A stretch of DNA of 60,000 bases from Cryptomeria japonica (Eukaryota > Streptophyta > Pinopsida > Cupressales > Cupressaceae). Below the pieces are notes generated by a model that searched no databases, was not told where the DNA came from, and was given only the letters and a program-made list of their open reading frames with translations. This document shows, in pieces, positions 9,790 to 20,838 of the stretch (its first letter is position 1; each line of letters starts with the position of its first letter). The stretch is from NCBI RefSeq assembly GCF_030272615.1, contig NC_081411.1, positions 158,078,471 through 158,138,470 of the forward strand, written 5' to 3'. Made by a program: the position numbers and the translations under genes.

Positions 9790-12700
9790 AACTATCCATC
9801 TAATGGAAGTTTGATTTCTTTTAAAGTATAGTAAGTCAACTGCAACTTTGTCAACAATTCATATTTCGAAGAGTGACTTGACTCCACTATTTCATCCAAT
9901 ACCATATACAAAGTTGTGAATGGTTTGATGAAATTAAGAAAGCTGTGAGGAGTTGTATCCTAAGGAAGCAAGTCTAATTCAGACTTCATTTTTTCCTCCA
10001 TCCTTCTTTTGAAATATTCTTCTCCAATAATTTTATTTGATGTGTCAACACTCTTCAACAAACCAAGATTTAACAATTTGGATATCTTTTCCACAACTTT
10101 ATCCATAATTTCCCATGCTTCCCTTAGTTTCTAGCATTTTTGAATCATAGATGATGCCTTTACTAAGGCATCAATGCAACTCTTAATTCCCTTGGATTCC
10201 AAATAGCTGTCACTAGTACTGGAGACTTCTTGCAAAATTTGTTTTGCAATATTCTCTTTTGAATAAACATTTTTGTTCTTCTCAATGTGGTCTTTGAGCT
10301 TCAAAAAAATTACTCTTAGAATTTCATTCAATTCAAACCATTTAGACAACTTGTCACTTCTCTACATTATTCTCCCCCAAACGTTTTCTTTTATATACTT
10401 CACTATATTTTTCATATTGTCTTCCAAATTTTTAATTTTATTATTTTCTTTTTGCAGCTCCTTTCATTTGTGTACCTTTTTTTCTTTCTTCCTCTGCTTT
10501 CTCTTCCAATGTTTTTTCTTTTTCTTTCTCATGCTCCAATTGGTTTTGTAATTTTTTATTTAAGGCAACAACAAACTCCAGGCTTTTGTATAATATTGTT
10601 GAAGTGGCTCTTTCATCATCATTTTTTTTAATGCTTTCATCCAATTTTTCCCTTAGTTCCCTTCAATTCTGCCTCCATCTGTTCTTGCTCTGTAATTTTT
10701 GATGTAGAACCCAAATTTTTTATCCTTCTATGTAAATCATTGCACTTATTTTCTGTTTCTTTTCTTTTATCTTTTTTTTATTTTTTTTCTCCAACTTATT
10801 TTCTCTCTCTCCACATTGAGCAGTGAAGTGTAGATCACTTCGTTGGTCTTTTTTTACACACTGATTTTGTCCACATTTTTAACTTTGGAAAAATTCATTT
10901 GGAGGGTGCTAATGTGAAATTCAGAGGGATCTATCTGATTTTGTGGTGGATTTTAATCTTTATTTGGGGGCATAACAACCATGAACTCCATCATATCTTT
11001 GTTTGGGTTAAATGTGGGAAATACCCTGTTTGATGCAAGTTGTTCCTCTAAAGATGTAGTAAGGGAACCCCTCTTCAATTTCTTCTTTTTTCTTTATTCA
11101 TATTTGTTGTTTGTGCAAATTAATTAAAGGAATCACCGTAATGAAAATTTGGGCTTGCTAAAGAAATTGAATGTTTGAAAGGTGAAATGGAACTTGCAGT
11201 GATATATGAGGCTCCACCTATGCCTGTGGTTCTAAATAATGCATTTTGAGGAGTACCAAAAGCCACTCCTAATCCTATGCCAATTTCACTTGAAAGTGTA
11301 GCTTTTATACTCTTTTGAGGGGTTTGTTCTCAAGGCATGTTTGTACTCGCCATCATTGTCATAAACTTTTTCTTCTTCACATAACCTTGATCACTAGGAT
11401 TATTTATAGTATCTACTAATATTGTCCTTTTGTGAGAGATATCTTGTTGTTTCACATGATTAGGACAACTAGTATTAGTACCCATGCCATCTCCACCATT
11501 GGTAGTGACACTTGATTGAACACTAATAGGAATACTATCCAAATATTCCACACTAGTGGTAGTGGCACTTGATTCACCACCAGTAGGAATACCATGTTGT
11601 GGTAGTGGTTGTGATTGAATTTGAGTGTCTGCACAAGGTGGATTTGAAGCTCTAAATAATTGATATGTAGATGCAGGGTAATGAGTAGTACCTTTGTATG
11701 ATGACTCTGATGAATCAAGTCCAATGACTAGTTTCTTAGGAAATTTTGATTTTGAATTTTATGGAAGTGGTACCTCAAGTGGAAACCAAGGGCCTTCTCC
11801 TCTGGGACCTAGACTACCACCTTCAAAACCCATTTTTTCCACAATGTTTTCCCCTTTGCTATATTTTTTCTTTCATGGAAGCATCAACTCAACTCAATTT
11901 TGTAGAGATTGTAGTACTTCTTGGAGTGACCTCAACCTCATACTCATTTTCATCATCACTTCTGTCATATCCTTCTATGGGATGATTCATAATCAACAAT
12001 TTTCTAAACTCAATATCCTTGTCGATTTCATCAAAGTATGCACTGGTCTTTGGTTCATTGAGATTCTTCCTCATAGTCCAAAAATTGTTTATTTTGGTTT
12101 GAGTCCAATGTCTATCTTTACATTCTTGCAGTATTTTTTTGGGAATAGATTTGTTAGATGAATTAACAGCTTTTTGGTAGAAATTGTAGGACCTCCTATT
12201 TTAATTTTTATTTTTGATGCTTTGCTCTATTGTTTTTTATGTGTATATTGCCATAATTTGTGATGACAATTCTTCTATTGAAATTTTATTGTCAATGAAA
12301 GTTTTCTCCATCTCTTTTTTTATCTCATTCTAGGAGTTCATGTTTCTAAGATTTTCTAGTAATGGTTTACTTTCATGTTGATATAACCTTTTAGAGTTCC
12401 AATTTTTCTTAAGCATTGTTTGAATGGTACTGAGTGGATCATATTGCCAGTGATCCTCAGCACTAAAGCTAAAAATTATCAAAAAATCATGTGCCACTTT
12501 GAATTCTTTTATGTCAAATGTGAACCATCAACATGAGAAAGGCAAGGAAGAAAATATGCTATTCTTTTGTTGACCATGAAAGAGTACATCTATGCTGTCC
12601 AACTGTCATACATATTCCAATGAAAAAATCCTCTATGTCACGTGTATTTGAAGTTTCTAGGGTTTTACTGCTGATTTGTAAAACCTTAACACAGTGTATT

Positions 12701-13795
12701 CTTTCATGAAGAACCAATCAACCAATTGTATTGGACTTCTGAGTTTAATGCAATCTCTACAAGACATAGACAATATAGGTATTGGAGTGCTTACATAATT
12801 TAATTTTACAATGGTGCCAAAAAGAAGTCTACAAAATTATTGTGGTTCTTTATGTTATCATCCATCCTTATCTTAGGTGTCCATTCATATATTGGACGCT
12901 ATGTTCTATTCTGAGTCTTCTCATCAATCTTATAGACCTCAATGTGAAGCTTGTTGGTCTTAAATATTGCACGATACTTTGATAAAAGAAGATAGCATAA
13001 GTAGGATGTGAACCTAAATATCTTACAGGAACCTATTTTAATCATTAGTAATTGTGGTTGCATGGATTGAACAACATGCTCAACAAAATTAAATCTTACT
13101 GGTTCTTTTACGCAATGGGTATTAAAAATAATTTCATGAAGGTTGACACCCACTTCCCTATCATTTTCCAATCCTAGGAAAATTTTTATCAAGGAAATAG
13201 TATCCTGAACCTATGACACAAAAATATTATAATCATTAGGAGGCCTATAATTCTAATCCAATTGAGTACCACACATTGTTATACCTTTGATAAATGAATA
13301 TTTATAATTTGTGTTGATTCTATCATATTCCTCTGCCAACTTTCCTAGGTCAATGTGGACATTTGAGTTTTATTCTTCAAACCCTAGATTCAACAAACGA
13401 GAAAATTATCCCTTGATTATGGACAAAATTTTCTCTTGAGTATTTTTATTAACAATCTATTTACTATCTTCATCATAATTTTGGGCATAGACCATGACAA
13501 TTTCTAGGCAAGGGAATACTTCAGGTAACACCTTGTTGGGATGTCCAGCATACCACGATGCAATTTTATTTGTACTTGCATTTAACATTGTGTTAAAGAT
13601 AGTATATTTTACCCTTCTTGGATCTCTCACCTTATTAGACAATGGATATCTAATTTCTATGATTCATTTTCTACCATGGATAACAGGGTCATAAATATAA
13701 TGGTATTCATCAGTGAAACCTGTTGTTTTAACCAGTTTGTTTAAGTCTATTTTTTTATTCACCTAGGTTTTAGTTGTGTTATCTGATTTCCCCAT
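9790..13795 (-). pseudogene. Large decayed ORF of unknown family, with C-terminal coiled coil
   Basis: On the minus strand an ATG at 13795 opens a reading frame that stays in one phase to about 12900 apart from scattered stops. It gives a coherent hydrophilic/aromatic protein with stretches such as W-Y-A-G-H-P-N-K-V-L-P-E-V and K-Y-S-F-I-K-G-I. After frameshifts the strand continues as a Ser/Thr/Gln/Gly-rich low-complexity region (about 11750-11150), then a strongly charged coiled coil (10644-10441, E-K-E-K-E-K-T-L-E-E-K) and a helical Lys/Glu-rich C terminus (10349-9800). The implied length is roughly 1,200-1,300 residues. I recognise no RT, integrase, protease, zinc knuckle or transposase motif. 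It may be an accessory or gag-like ORF of an unknown plant element, or a decayed host gene. Confidence 0.45.
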
Positions 13796-13799
13796 CACT

Positions 13800-14383
13800 A
13801 GTACTGTTAATGGTTGAAAATAGTTCTAACCCTCAAGTTGAAACCCTAATTCTAGTTCAACAATCTAAATGATAAACCACGAGATTCAAAAATTAAAAAC
13901 ATGGGATGTAGGTGTTTTAAAGTGTACCCAAAATTTCTAATTAAGTAGACTAGTGTAGATAGACTCTATTGCATTCTGCAATATAGTATCCATTTCTAAA
14001 TCTCCCTATTTTTACTAGTTTGTTCAAGACTCAAAATACCAATATGACTCGCTTAGTTCGGAAACCCTCAAAATTTCAAAAGTAAAACGTAAAGGGAAAA
14101 TTTTTTATAATCATGTTGTAATTTTATAAATTATTATTAATAACTATACGTTGTCACAGAGCAATAAATTCATTGCTCCTTTCCAAATTTTGAGGACTAA
14201 CAGTCTGACACGTCACACAAGTCACTTTTCTAGAATATTTATGGAATATTTTTGAAGACATTTTAATCCTCTACAACTTCTGCCCGAAATAGAGCTTATA
14301 ACACTTAATTAAATATGCAATTAGAAATTTAAAATTTAACTATACTTAATTAAATGTTTATCATTTATGGAAGTCTTCCAATA
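13800..14383. other. AT-rich spacer, nothing recognised
   Basis: Sequence upstream of the start of the large decayed ORF. It could contain that ORF's promoter, but no TATA box at a convincing distance and no LTR boundary was seen. Confidence 0.4.
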
Positions 14384-14695
14384 GAAGTTTGCAAAAACTG
14401 TTTATCATTCCCACATTCGGTCCCAATACACCTTACATCATTGATTTGTGCTCACCCAATGAATGACGATATCGTTTGTTAGTAGCCATGGGTCCCATTA
14501 TACATAGGATTTTTACCACCCAAATGTCACGTCACCTAACACTTCATCATCCCATGGGCCATAACCTTTCTTTCATGTCGATGTTCAATGACATGTGTTT
14601 CAGGTGGAAGTTTGCAAAAAAATTTAGAGATCCCACATTCAGCCCGAAATACACCTTACACTCTTGATAAATGCTCATCCAACGGATGGCGATAT
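14384..14695 (+). repeat. Pair of about 90-bp direct repeats
   Basis: Copy 1 (14384-14474) and copy 2 (14605-14695) share AGTTTGCAAAAA, CCCACATTC, ATACACCTTACA, GCTCA(C)CCAA and GCGATAT in the same order, 221 bases apart. The sequence between them also contains a related CACCCAAATG.. stretch. Confidence 0.65.
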
Positions 14696-15374
14696 TCATG
14701 CTCGAAATTATATATAAAGAGTAATATTATTTAAAATGTTAGTAAATAGTTTTTAAATTGTATTTATTATATTTTATTTTTTAATATGTTGAAAATTATA
14801 ATGGTAATAAATAGTTAAAAGTATTCCCAATATTTATAATAATCGCATTCAAAGTAGTGACTTGAAATTAATCTGCTTAAACAAAAATGGATTAAAAAGA
14901 TTTAGAATAAAGCAATATACTTCAAAACAAATTGATCTATTTATTTATTTGCATTAATTAAATTAATTATAATTCTAATTATAAATTATAAGCATCATAT
15001 AATTTAAATATTTTAAACGCATATATGTATAAGGTATTGAAATAACATAACTCATAGACATTGCGATCCTTATTGGATGCTATCACTCATAGCCAATCCT
15101 TGACATTATTCTTTTTCAATTACTTCTTTGTCAAGCACTTAAAATATCTTTTAGAAAAGGTCATCTCAGAAGTGACACTGAGTTTGTTCTCTAACTTTAG
15201 ATAAGAAATTAGAATAGACTTGCTATGTCTAACACTATCTTCCCTCCTTTAATTACTATCCCATTTCTGAAATCTTCTAATTACAATTTGTGTTTAAAAT
15301 GGAATTTCCCCTTCTCTTTGCTTGAGATTTAATTTAATAACATTTGACATTTGTTTAAAATTTAATATTTTTTA
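14696..15374. other. Very AT-rich spacer
   Basis: Runs of A/T words such as TTAATTAAATTAATTATAATT; no gene or element boundary seen. Confidence 0.4.
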
Positions 15375-15474
15375 ATGGTGAAAATTAAAATTTATATCCA
15401 CACAAGTTAATAAATATTTAAGCTATGGTGAAAATTAAATTTAATATCCACACAAATTAATAAATATTTAAGCT
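15375..15474 (+). repeat. 50-bp tandem repeat, two units
   Basis: Units 15375-15424 and 15425-15474 both run from ATGGTGAAAATTAAA to TAAATATTTAAGCT and differ at only a few bases. This indicates a recent or well-preserved local duplication. Confidence 0.85.
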
Positions 15475-16010
15475 ATTTTAGAACATACTATTAATGCAAA
15501 GTATCCTGCCATGGCAAGAACTAATAAAACAATGAAATAGAAAGCATTTTTAAATCCATAAAAGGCAAACTGAAACAAACTGCAATTTGTAAAATTTTCA
15601 TTAATATGTTGTGCAAATTTACAGTTTTTGACTGTCAGAGTTCCTGTCCTTGCAAAACTTTAAATCCAAAATGAGGGAGGTTGCGAGGAAATAGCCAAAA
15701 AAAAACTACTAGGGGCTAGGGCACTGGCAGTGGATAGTCAACTAATGGTATCCAAAAAACAAGACAAAAAATTGAAACCCTTCATGGGTAACCCTAAGGA
15801 CATTTCCCTTCATCTAGGTAGATTTATTCAAAGATGAGAAGCTCCAAGAATTCTTTGAGCCATCTGTAGTCTTTTAATTCATCTAGGAGAAACTATTTCT
15901 GGAGTAAATCCATACCAATTCATGCCAATTTCCTATGTCGTGTCAATTTCTCAGCATTTAGGTTCAAAAGAAAAGGTTGCCTAGCCACATTTTGGTCAGG
16001 GAGGAGAAGA
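15475..16010. other. Spacer, nothing firmly recognised
   Basis: Mixed sequence between the tandem repeat and the decayed minus-strand ORF. The right part could be a further decayed extension of that ORF, but the frames are too broken to support. Confidence 0.35.
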
Positions 16011-16400
16011 TTGGGTTAATCACTCGCCCAAGGTATCCTCACCCTTACTTCTATAAAGACAATAACAATAATGTCATCCCCAAGGAATTCTTCTTTGAAC
16101 ACTCTCCTTAACAGCATCAACATATCTACCTTTTCTCCTCCAAGGTCTAGAAGAGACGCCAAGAACAAGGATGTAATGTCCATGTTAACACAATATCTAT
16201 TATCATTTCTTAAAAACTCTTGGCCCAGTACCATCCTCATAGTTTTGTTAGTGAACATCCCAACCTCCTTACAAATTGATTAGAGGGTTGGGTCTTTGAG
16301 GTAGCCCAAAAAGGCCCTTTGGTCCTGTGCAAATGTGCTTCTCAACCAGATAGCAGTCTCCATCTTCAGAAATCTGAATACCAAATTATATAGCCTAAAG
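16010..16400 (-). pseudogene. Decayed minus-strand coding fragment, family unknown
   Basis: The open frame 16258-16016 gives an 80-residue protein-like segment with F-L-R-N-D-N-R-Y-C-V-N-M-D, then L-L-D-L-G-G-E-K-V-D-M-L and an I-V-I-V-F-I-E-V-R-V strand. Residues with similar composition can be read upstream to about 16400 with stops. The even mix of hydrophobic and charged residues in a strongly AT-rich setting suggests a real ancestral coding sequence. No catalytic motif or known domain was identified. Its neighbours are all transposon debris, so an element ORF is more likely than a host gene. Confidence 0.35.
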
Positions 16401-17432
16401 ACCTAAACAAAAGGCTGAATTTCAACTACCATCATCTCTAACAATTTATCTACCAAAGGTCAATTTAAGAAGAAAGAAGCAAAGACCGTCTATAAATAGT
16501 TCTTGATACTAGAAATTTCTTCACCAACCTATTAATTCCTTTTTCCTTTTAATTTTTATAAACCTTTTGTATCTCTTAGTAAATCTTTCTCATAAATGCA
16601 TGGGTGGATGAAATTGGAAACAACCGTAAACCACTACCAATTACCAAATTGGAAGTCATGCATGCTGAGTGGATCATAGTCAGAGAATGTCAGTGACAAG
16701 ACATTAATAGATGTCAATACTTGATTAGGATAATATTTTATATGTGTCTACTATTTCAAATTCCATTCTGGGGACTTTCTGGAGAATTACGTTATGTTCA
16801 GAAATTTGAGCCGAAATAAAACTTCAGCCATTGATCTACAATCATTGAGTGGTTTTAAATCATTGATGGATTTTAGGTACATGTAATGTGTCGATGAGGT
16901 CATGCTTATCAATACATCATGCAAAGTCCGAACTTGAGGTGATGTTGCATTAATTAGATAACAAAAATGCCTATAAATAGATAAGGAAAATGGCAATGAA
17001 TTTATGAAAACACCAATAAAATACTTATTTTTCCATAAATAATGAAATATTATCTAGTAAAATTAAATAATTTTCAAATGGTAGATAAAAATTTCCAATA
17101 CACTTAAATAATTTTTCCTTTGGAGTATAACTTTTCACCCATACACTTACATATTTTTTCCTTTAAAGGAAAAACATTCACCTCCTACATTATATATTTT
17201 ACCCACACAATAATGAATTATTTGCCAAGATTTTATGGAATTTTCATACCCTAAAAAAAAATCACCAATACAAATTGATTTTTTTCAAAATTGAAAATAT
17301 TTCACGATCAATATAAAATTTTCCCCCAAAAAAAATGTCTGATTAGCCAGGATTTTACACATTTGCCTGGGGGGTGGTTTCTTAAAGTTATCCCTGGTCT
17401 CTATATTTTCCCCTTTCTCCCATATTTACCCT
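16401..17432. other. Spacer, nothing recognised
   Basis: AT-rich DNA with short homopurine/homopyrimidine runs. No coding or repeat structure was found. Confidence 0.4.
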
Positions 17433-17890
17433 ATGTTTCCTATTGAGGTGGACCTTGTAATTGTGGTTGTTGGAGATCTTCCCAAGAAGTTTTTAGGCTC
17501 CTTTCTATCCTTTTTTATTCCTATGAACATGGTTGTTCATAGTGGTTTCACTAATAAAAGGTTTCAGGGTGCCTTCCACAACCTCATGGTTCTCTTTGTT
17601 TTGGGCTCCATTTCACCCCTTTCCATTCCTATGAACATGGCTATTCATGATGGTCTCAATTATCAAAGGTTTCATGGTGCCTTTGAAAACCTAATGGTTC
17701 TTTTTTATTTTTGGGTCTTTCTTTGACTCCTCTTCTACAACTCAAAGTGTTCTTGTACATGGTTGCTTTATTTCCTGTGCAAGGGTTTTATCTAGAGGAT
17801 TGTTTGGTTTTCTTCCTAAACCCCTCTATTTTGAGTATGTGAAGTTTTTTGCAGGGTTGCGACCTTTGACATATTTTTACTAAAAAAAAC
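17433..17890 (+). mobile_element. LINE 3'-end fragment with internal 108-bp duplication
   Basis: The plus strand ends with a T-rich stretch and an A-run (TTTTTACTAAAAAAAAC near 17880), and before it has a 'GGTGCC.TTGAAAACCTAATGG' block. The same style of end (GGGxCC.CTT..AAAACCTA..TTT..TTAATAAAAA) occurs at 47720-47775 and, inverted, at 31672. An open frame of 97 codons (17433-17726) contains an exact-phase duplication of 36 codons. I infer the 3' end of a 5'-truncated LINE; the ORF is probably not a working gene. Confidence 0.45.
17502..17717 (+). repeat. 108-bp tandem duplication in phase
   Basis: ATTCCTATGAACATGG recurs with a period of exactly 108 bases, followed in both copies by T-T-C-A-T-[AG]..TGGT and AAAGGTTTCA.GGTGCC and the phrase CTAATGGTTCT/CTCATGGTTCT. 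The reading frame is kept through both copies. Confidence 0.75.
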
Positions 17891-18477
17891 ATATGACATA
17901 TTTACATATGTAAAAGAGACATACTAGAGTATGACATTTAACATTAAGAGCTCATCCATCTCTTTGGAATTTTAGAAACTTTTATGTCATAAAAAAACTT
18001 TATAGAAAAATGACAATAATGAAAACATTGAGTGTTGTATTAGTCATAGTTATGCTAAATGCATTAGGTATAGATAGATGAAAACTAGGGCATGCAACAT
18101 TCTCTGCATAACAATCTTTGGATGACTTTTTGAAGATCTTAATTGTTTATAATTAATTAAAATTATATAAATTTAATTAATGGTTAGAAAATTAATGTAT
18201 TTTATTTTGACGTTGTGAGAAATTCGTTAGAAAATGCATCTCTATTATTTCCCTCGATTGACAAAAGACAACCTCACTGATTGTGGGTTATATCCAGGGC
18301 TTCAACTATGCTAAGGAATTTTAAGAGAAAAATCTATTAAAAGATTAAGAATTACAATATAGGAAATGTTGTTAATGCAAAAATTCTAATACTATTGTTC
18401 TTAACAATTATCTTGGGCATGAAGAGTCAAGAATCCATGGTCAATGTTTCCAGGTTAGTATTTTGTACATTTGAGTT
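17891..18477. other. AT-rich spacer, nothing recognised
   Basis: No coding pattern, repeats or element ends apart from the border with the LINE copy to the right. Confidence 0.4.
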
Positions 18478-18729
18478 AACGTTTTGATTAATAAAAGTGG
18501 GATAGACCCATACCATTACATAACCACAAAGTAACACCTAGGATGCATGAGGGATGTGCATCTAACAAAAAAAAACCCCACTAACATAGAACAAAAAGTC
18601 AGTAGGGCAATCTAAGAACAAACAAACAACTAGAAACCTAGAAGAATAGAAAGACAAAAAAGACCAAAAAGACCAAAAAACAAAAAAATCCAGAACACTC
18701 ACCCATGAAAGGCACAAAGAGATGGCCAA

Positions 18730-19440
18730 CTACGTAGGAGAATTTTTATCCTACCAATCCTTGCATAAGATTAACAATTTATCGAAGAATGAATTTTTTT
18801 TACATGAGCCACTTCTAGAGTCAGAGGACATGAAGGCAGAATCAAAGGTGGCCTTAACTAGGGACTTTGTGGGTCCAAAACAGACAATCAAGGCCTCAAT
18901 GTTCTTCTGTTTCTTCTCGCTTTTCCTATTCAAATATTCCTACATGGTTTGAATAGCCTACATAGAGGCATGGTGTAAATTGGCCTCATTCCTATAGGCC
19001 AAATTGGCCTCCTCATTTTTCATACTAAGAGACTCCTAAGAGCGTTTCATTTATTCCAACTCAGTTTTAGTCCTAGAGATCTTGAGCATGGCATCCAAAT
19101 ATTCAATCCTCCCATTCACCTAATCCCATTTCTCTGAGAGGCCAACAAATTCTTTAGGACAATTCCATATTATGTCATCATCGACATCTTCTAGCTAGGT
19201 ATTAGCCCTAGCTTTGGCCTCAGCCATCGACTCCAACTTGTTAATTTTGTTAATTGCCACATTCAACTTCCTAAAGAAGCATTTCAACAAATAATTTTTC
19301 CTTTGTACTTCATCATGAAGGTCCTTCACAATTTTTGTGAGGGTCGTGATTGAGCTTAGAGGATTGGTATTTGCAAAGGGGGAAGGATTTTTGAGATGAG
19401 GGCTAGTGTTAGCATGAACATTAACATTAGTGTAACGGGA
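18730..19440 (-). pseudogene. Coiled-coil region of RNase H-LINE copy A
   Basis: In shifting frames the minus strand encodes charged helical segments: T-T-L-T-K-I-V-K-D-L-H-D-E-V, I-N-K-I-N-K-L-E-S-M-A-E-A-K-A, L-S-E-K-W-D and K-I-S-R-T-K-T-E-L-E. The heptad-like spacing of Leu/Ile with Lys/Glu suggests a coiled coil. Similar segments occur after the same domain in copy B and in copy C. Coiled coils are common in LINE ORF1 proteins (trimerisation, RNA binding), but here the segment lies downstream of RNase H, so its role is unknown. Many stops; not functional. Confidence 0.4.
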
Positions 19441-19457
19441 CCAATCTGAACCATAGT

Positions 19458-20420
19458 TTAAGAAGAATCTGATTCATCAGAGGAAATAGAATTAGAATCT
19501 AAGTCCTCCACAATTTTTACATCCTTATGCTCCTTAATTTGGGGTTTCACATCGAGATCTTTTTTAGAGGCAACAATAGCTTTAAATATTGTCATGCATG
19601 CATGGTTCTTTCTTGTGGGAATTTTGGAACCCGAATGAGACACTTCACCAAAGTTGGATTGGGTGACCATGAGGTCAACATAAAGGTTGGGGTCGTAAGT
19701 GGACCCAATTTCAATAGTGAGGATGCCACCCAAGGGGGTTTGGGACACATGGAAATTATAAAGCCTACATATAAGACCTTGATAAAGGGGAGGTTTTCCC
19801 TTAACACAAGCCTTAGTAAAAGAATGAGGCAAATAGGACAAAACCCAGTAGGGAAAGTTCATTCTTACGCCATGGCACGACTAGTTCAACATAGGGAAGA
19901 GTTGAAGATGGAATCTCCTCTTCCTACCATCTAGAGTGAAATATTTCATAAAAATAAGGGCAACCTCCTTCCAAATACTAGGAAGCTCTTCTCTATTGTA
20001 TCTTCTTTGGAGTTTAAAAACACCTTCCCCGGGTTCAAAGAAAAAATCAAAATTTTCTTTGTAATTCTCCATAGGCTTCTTGGGGAAGGAAATGCCATCA
20101 AGGGCCAAGGTTGTAACCTTCATGATGGTCTCAACAAAGACCACAAAAGCAAAATTCCCAATATTAATAGTGCCATTATCTCAGGATTTAACAAAATCCA
20201 TAGAAATTTTGGGATCATGGTCAGTCATCCCCTCGACATAGGAATCCAAGTTCTTCTAAGTCACCTTCCTCCAGAACTCTCCATTATTTTTGAATTTGGA
20301 GAACTCGTTAGGTTTATCCTAGTTCAGATCACCCCTCATCTCCAAAAGCCTAAAAATAAAATTGAGAAAGTGACAGTGATGTGCGTACCAATAGATTTTA
20401 ATTATTTCAGCCTTAGCTAG
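19458..20420 (-). pseudogene. Unrecognised domain downstream of RNase H, copy A
   Basis: The frame 20144-19458 is open except for one stop at about 19878 and encodes about 228 residues. Landmarks: F-F-F-E-P-G-E-G-V-F, Y-N-R-E-E-L-P-S-I-W-K-E-V, L-F-P-M-L-N, then V-R-M-N-F-P-Y-W-V-L-S-Y-L, Y-Q-G-L-I-C-R-L-Y-N-F and an acidic Ser-rich end (S-I-S-S-D-E-S-D-S-S). More sequence of the same type extends to about 20420 with frame changes. Copy B has F-T-M-L-N, K-M-N-F-P-stop-W-V-F-S-F-L and N-Q-G-L-V-stop-R-L-Y-N at the same spacing. This shows ancestral coding constraint. I know no family with these motifs. Confidence 0.55.
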
Positions 20421-20472
20421 AAAGTAAGGGAGAAGGAAAGAAAGGAAAGTACAGAAAAATGTACTCTTGGGA

Positions 20473-20838
20473 TTAAAAATAATTATTGAGTAGGTCATTC
20501 AATATCATGGCATGAGTGACAATTGGTACTTCATGCAAGTTGGACCACACTTTCAAATTATTAACCATTGTGGTAATCCCGACCACCTTATCCGCTACCT
20601 TGTTTCCCTCATGCCACACATGATAAAATCTAACATCACTAAGAGTAGGAAAGAGGGCACGACACTTGTTAATGAGAGAAGAAATCTTACAGTCCAACTT
20701 GGGCACCTCATTAAGCATCATAACATTTTTGTGAGAGTCACCTTCAACAATGATTTTTCTGAGGCCCTTTTCCCTAGCCACAACTAGGTCATGAAACACA
20801 ACAACCAATAAGAGTATTAATTTAAATATTAAGATCAA
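20473..20838 (-). pseudogene. RNase H domain, C-terminal two thirds, RNase H-LINE copy A
   Basis: 121 codons. Motifs in order: L-V-V-A-R-E-K-G-L-R-K-I-I-V-E-G-D-S, which is the helix plus strand carrying the second and third catalytic positions of the retroelement/bacterial RNase H type (Glu usually in the preceding helix, Asp in E-G-D-S); then L-I-N-K-C-R-A-L-F and H-V-W-H-E-G-N-K-V-A-D-K, matching the family's H-V-x-R-E-x-N-x-x-A-D with the final catalytic Asp. The first catalytic strand (F-D-G-A) is missing, consistent with 5' truncation or decay at about 20860. In LINEs the enzyme removes template RNA after reverse transcription. The frame is open but no start context is convincing. Confidence 0.65.

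Noticed and set aside
10273-10551. Plus-strand ORF very rich in Phe and Ser
   Set aside because: It is the antisense of the Lys/Glu-rich coiled-coil coding region on the minus strand.
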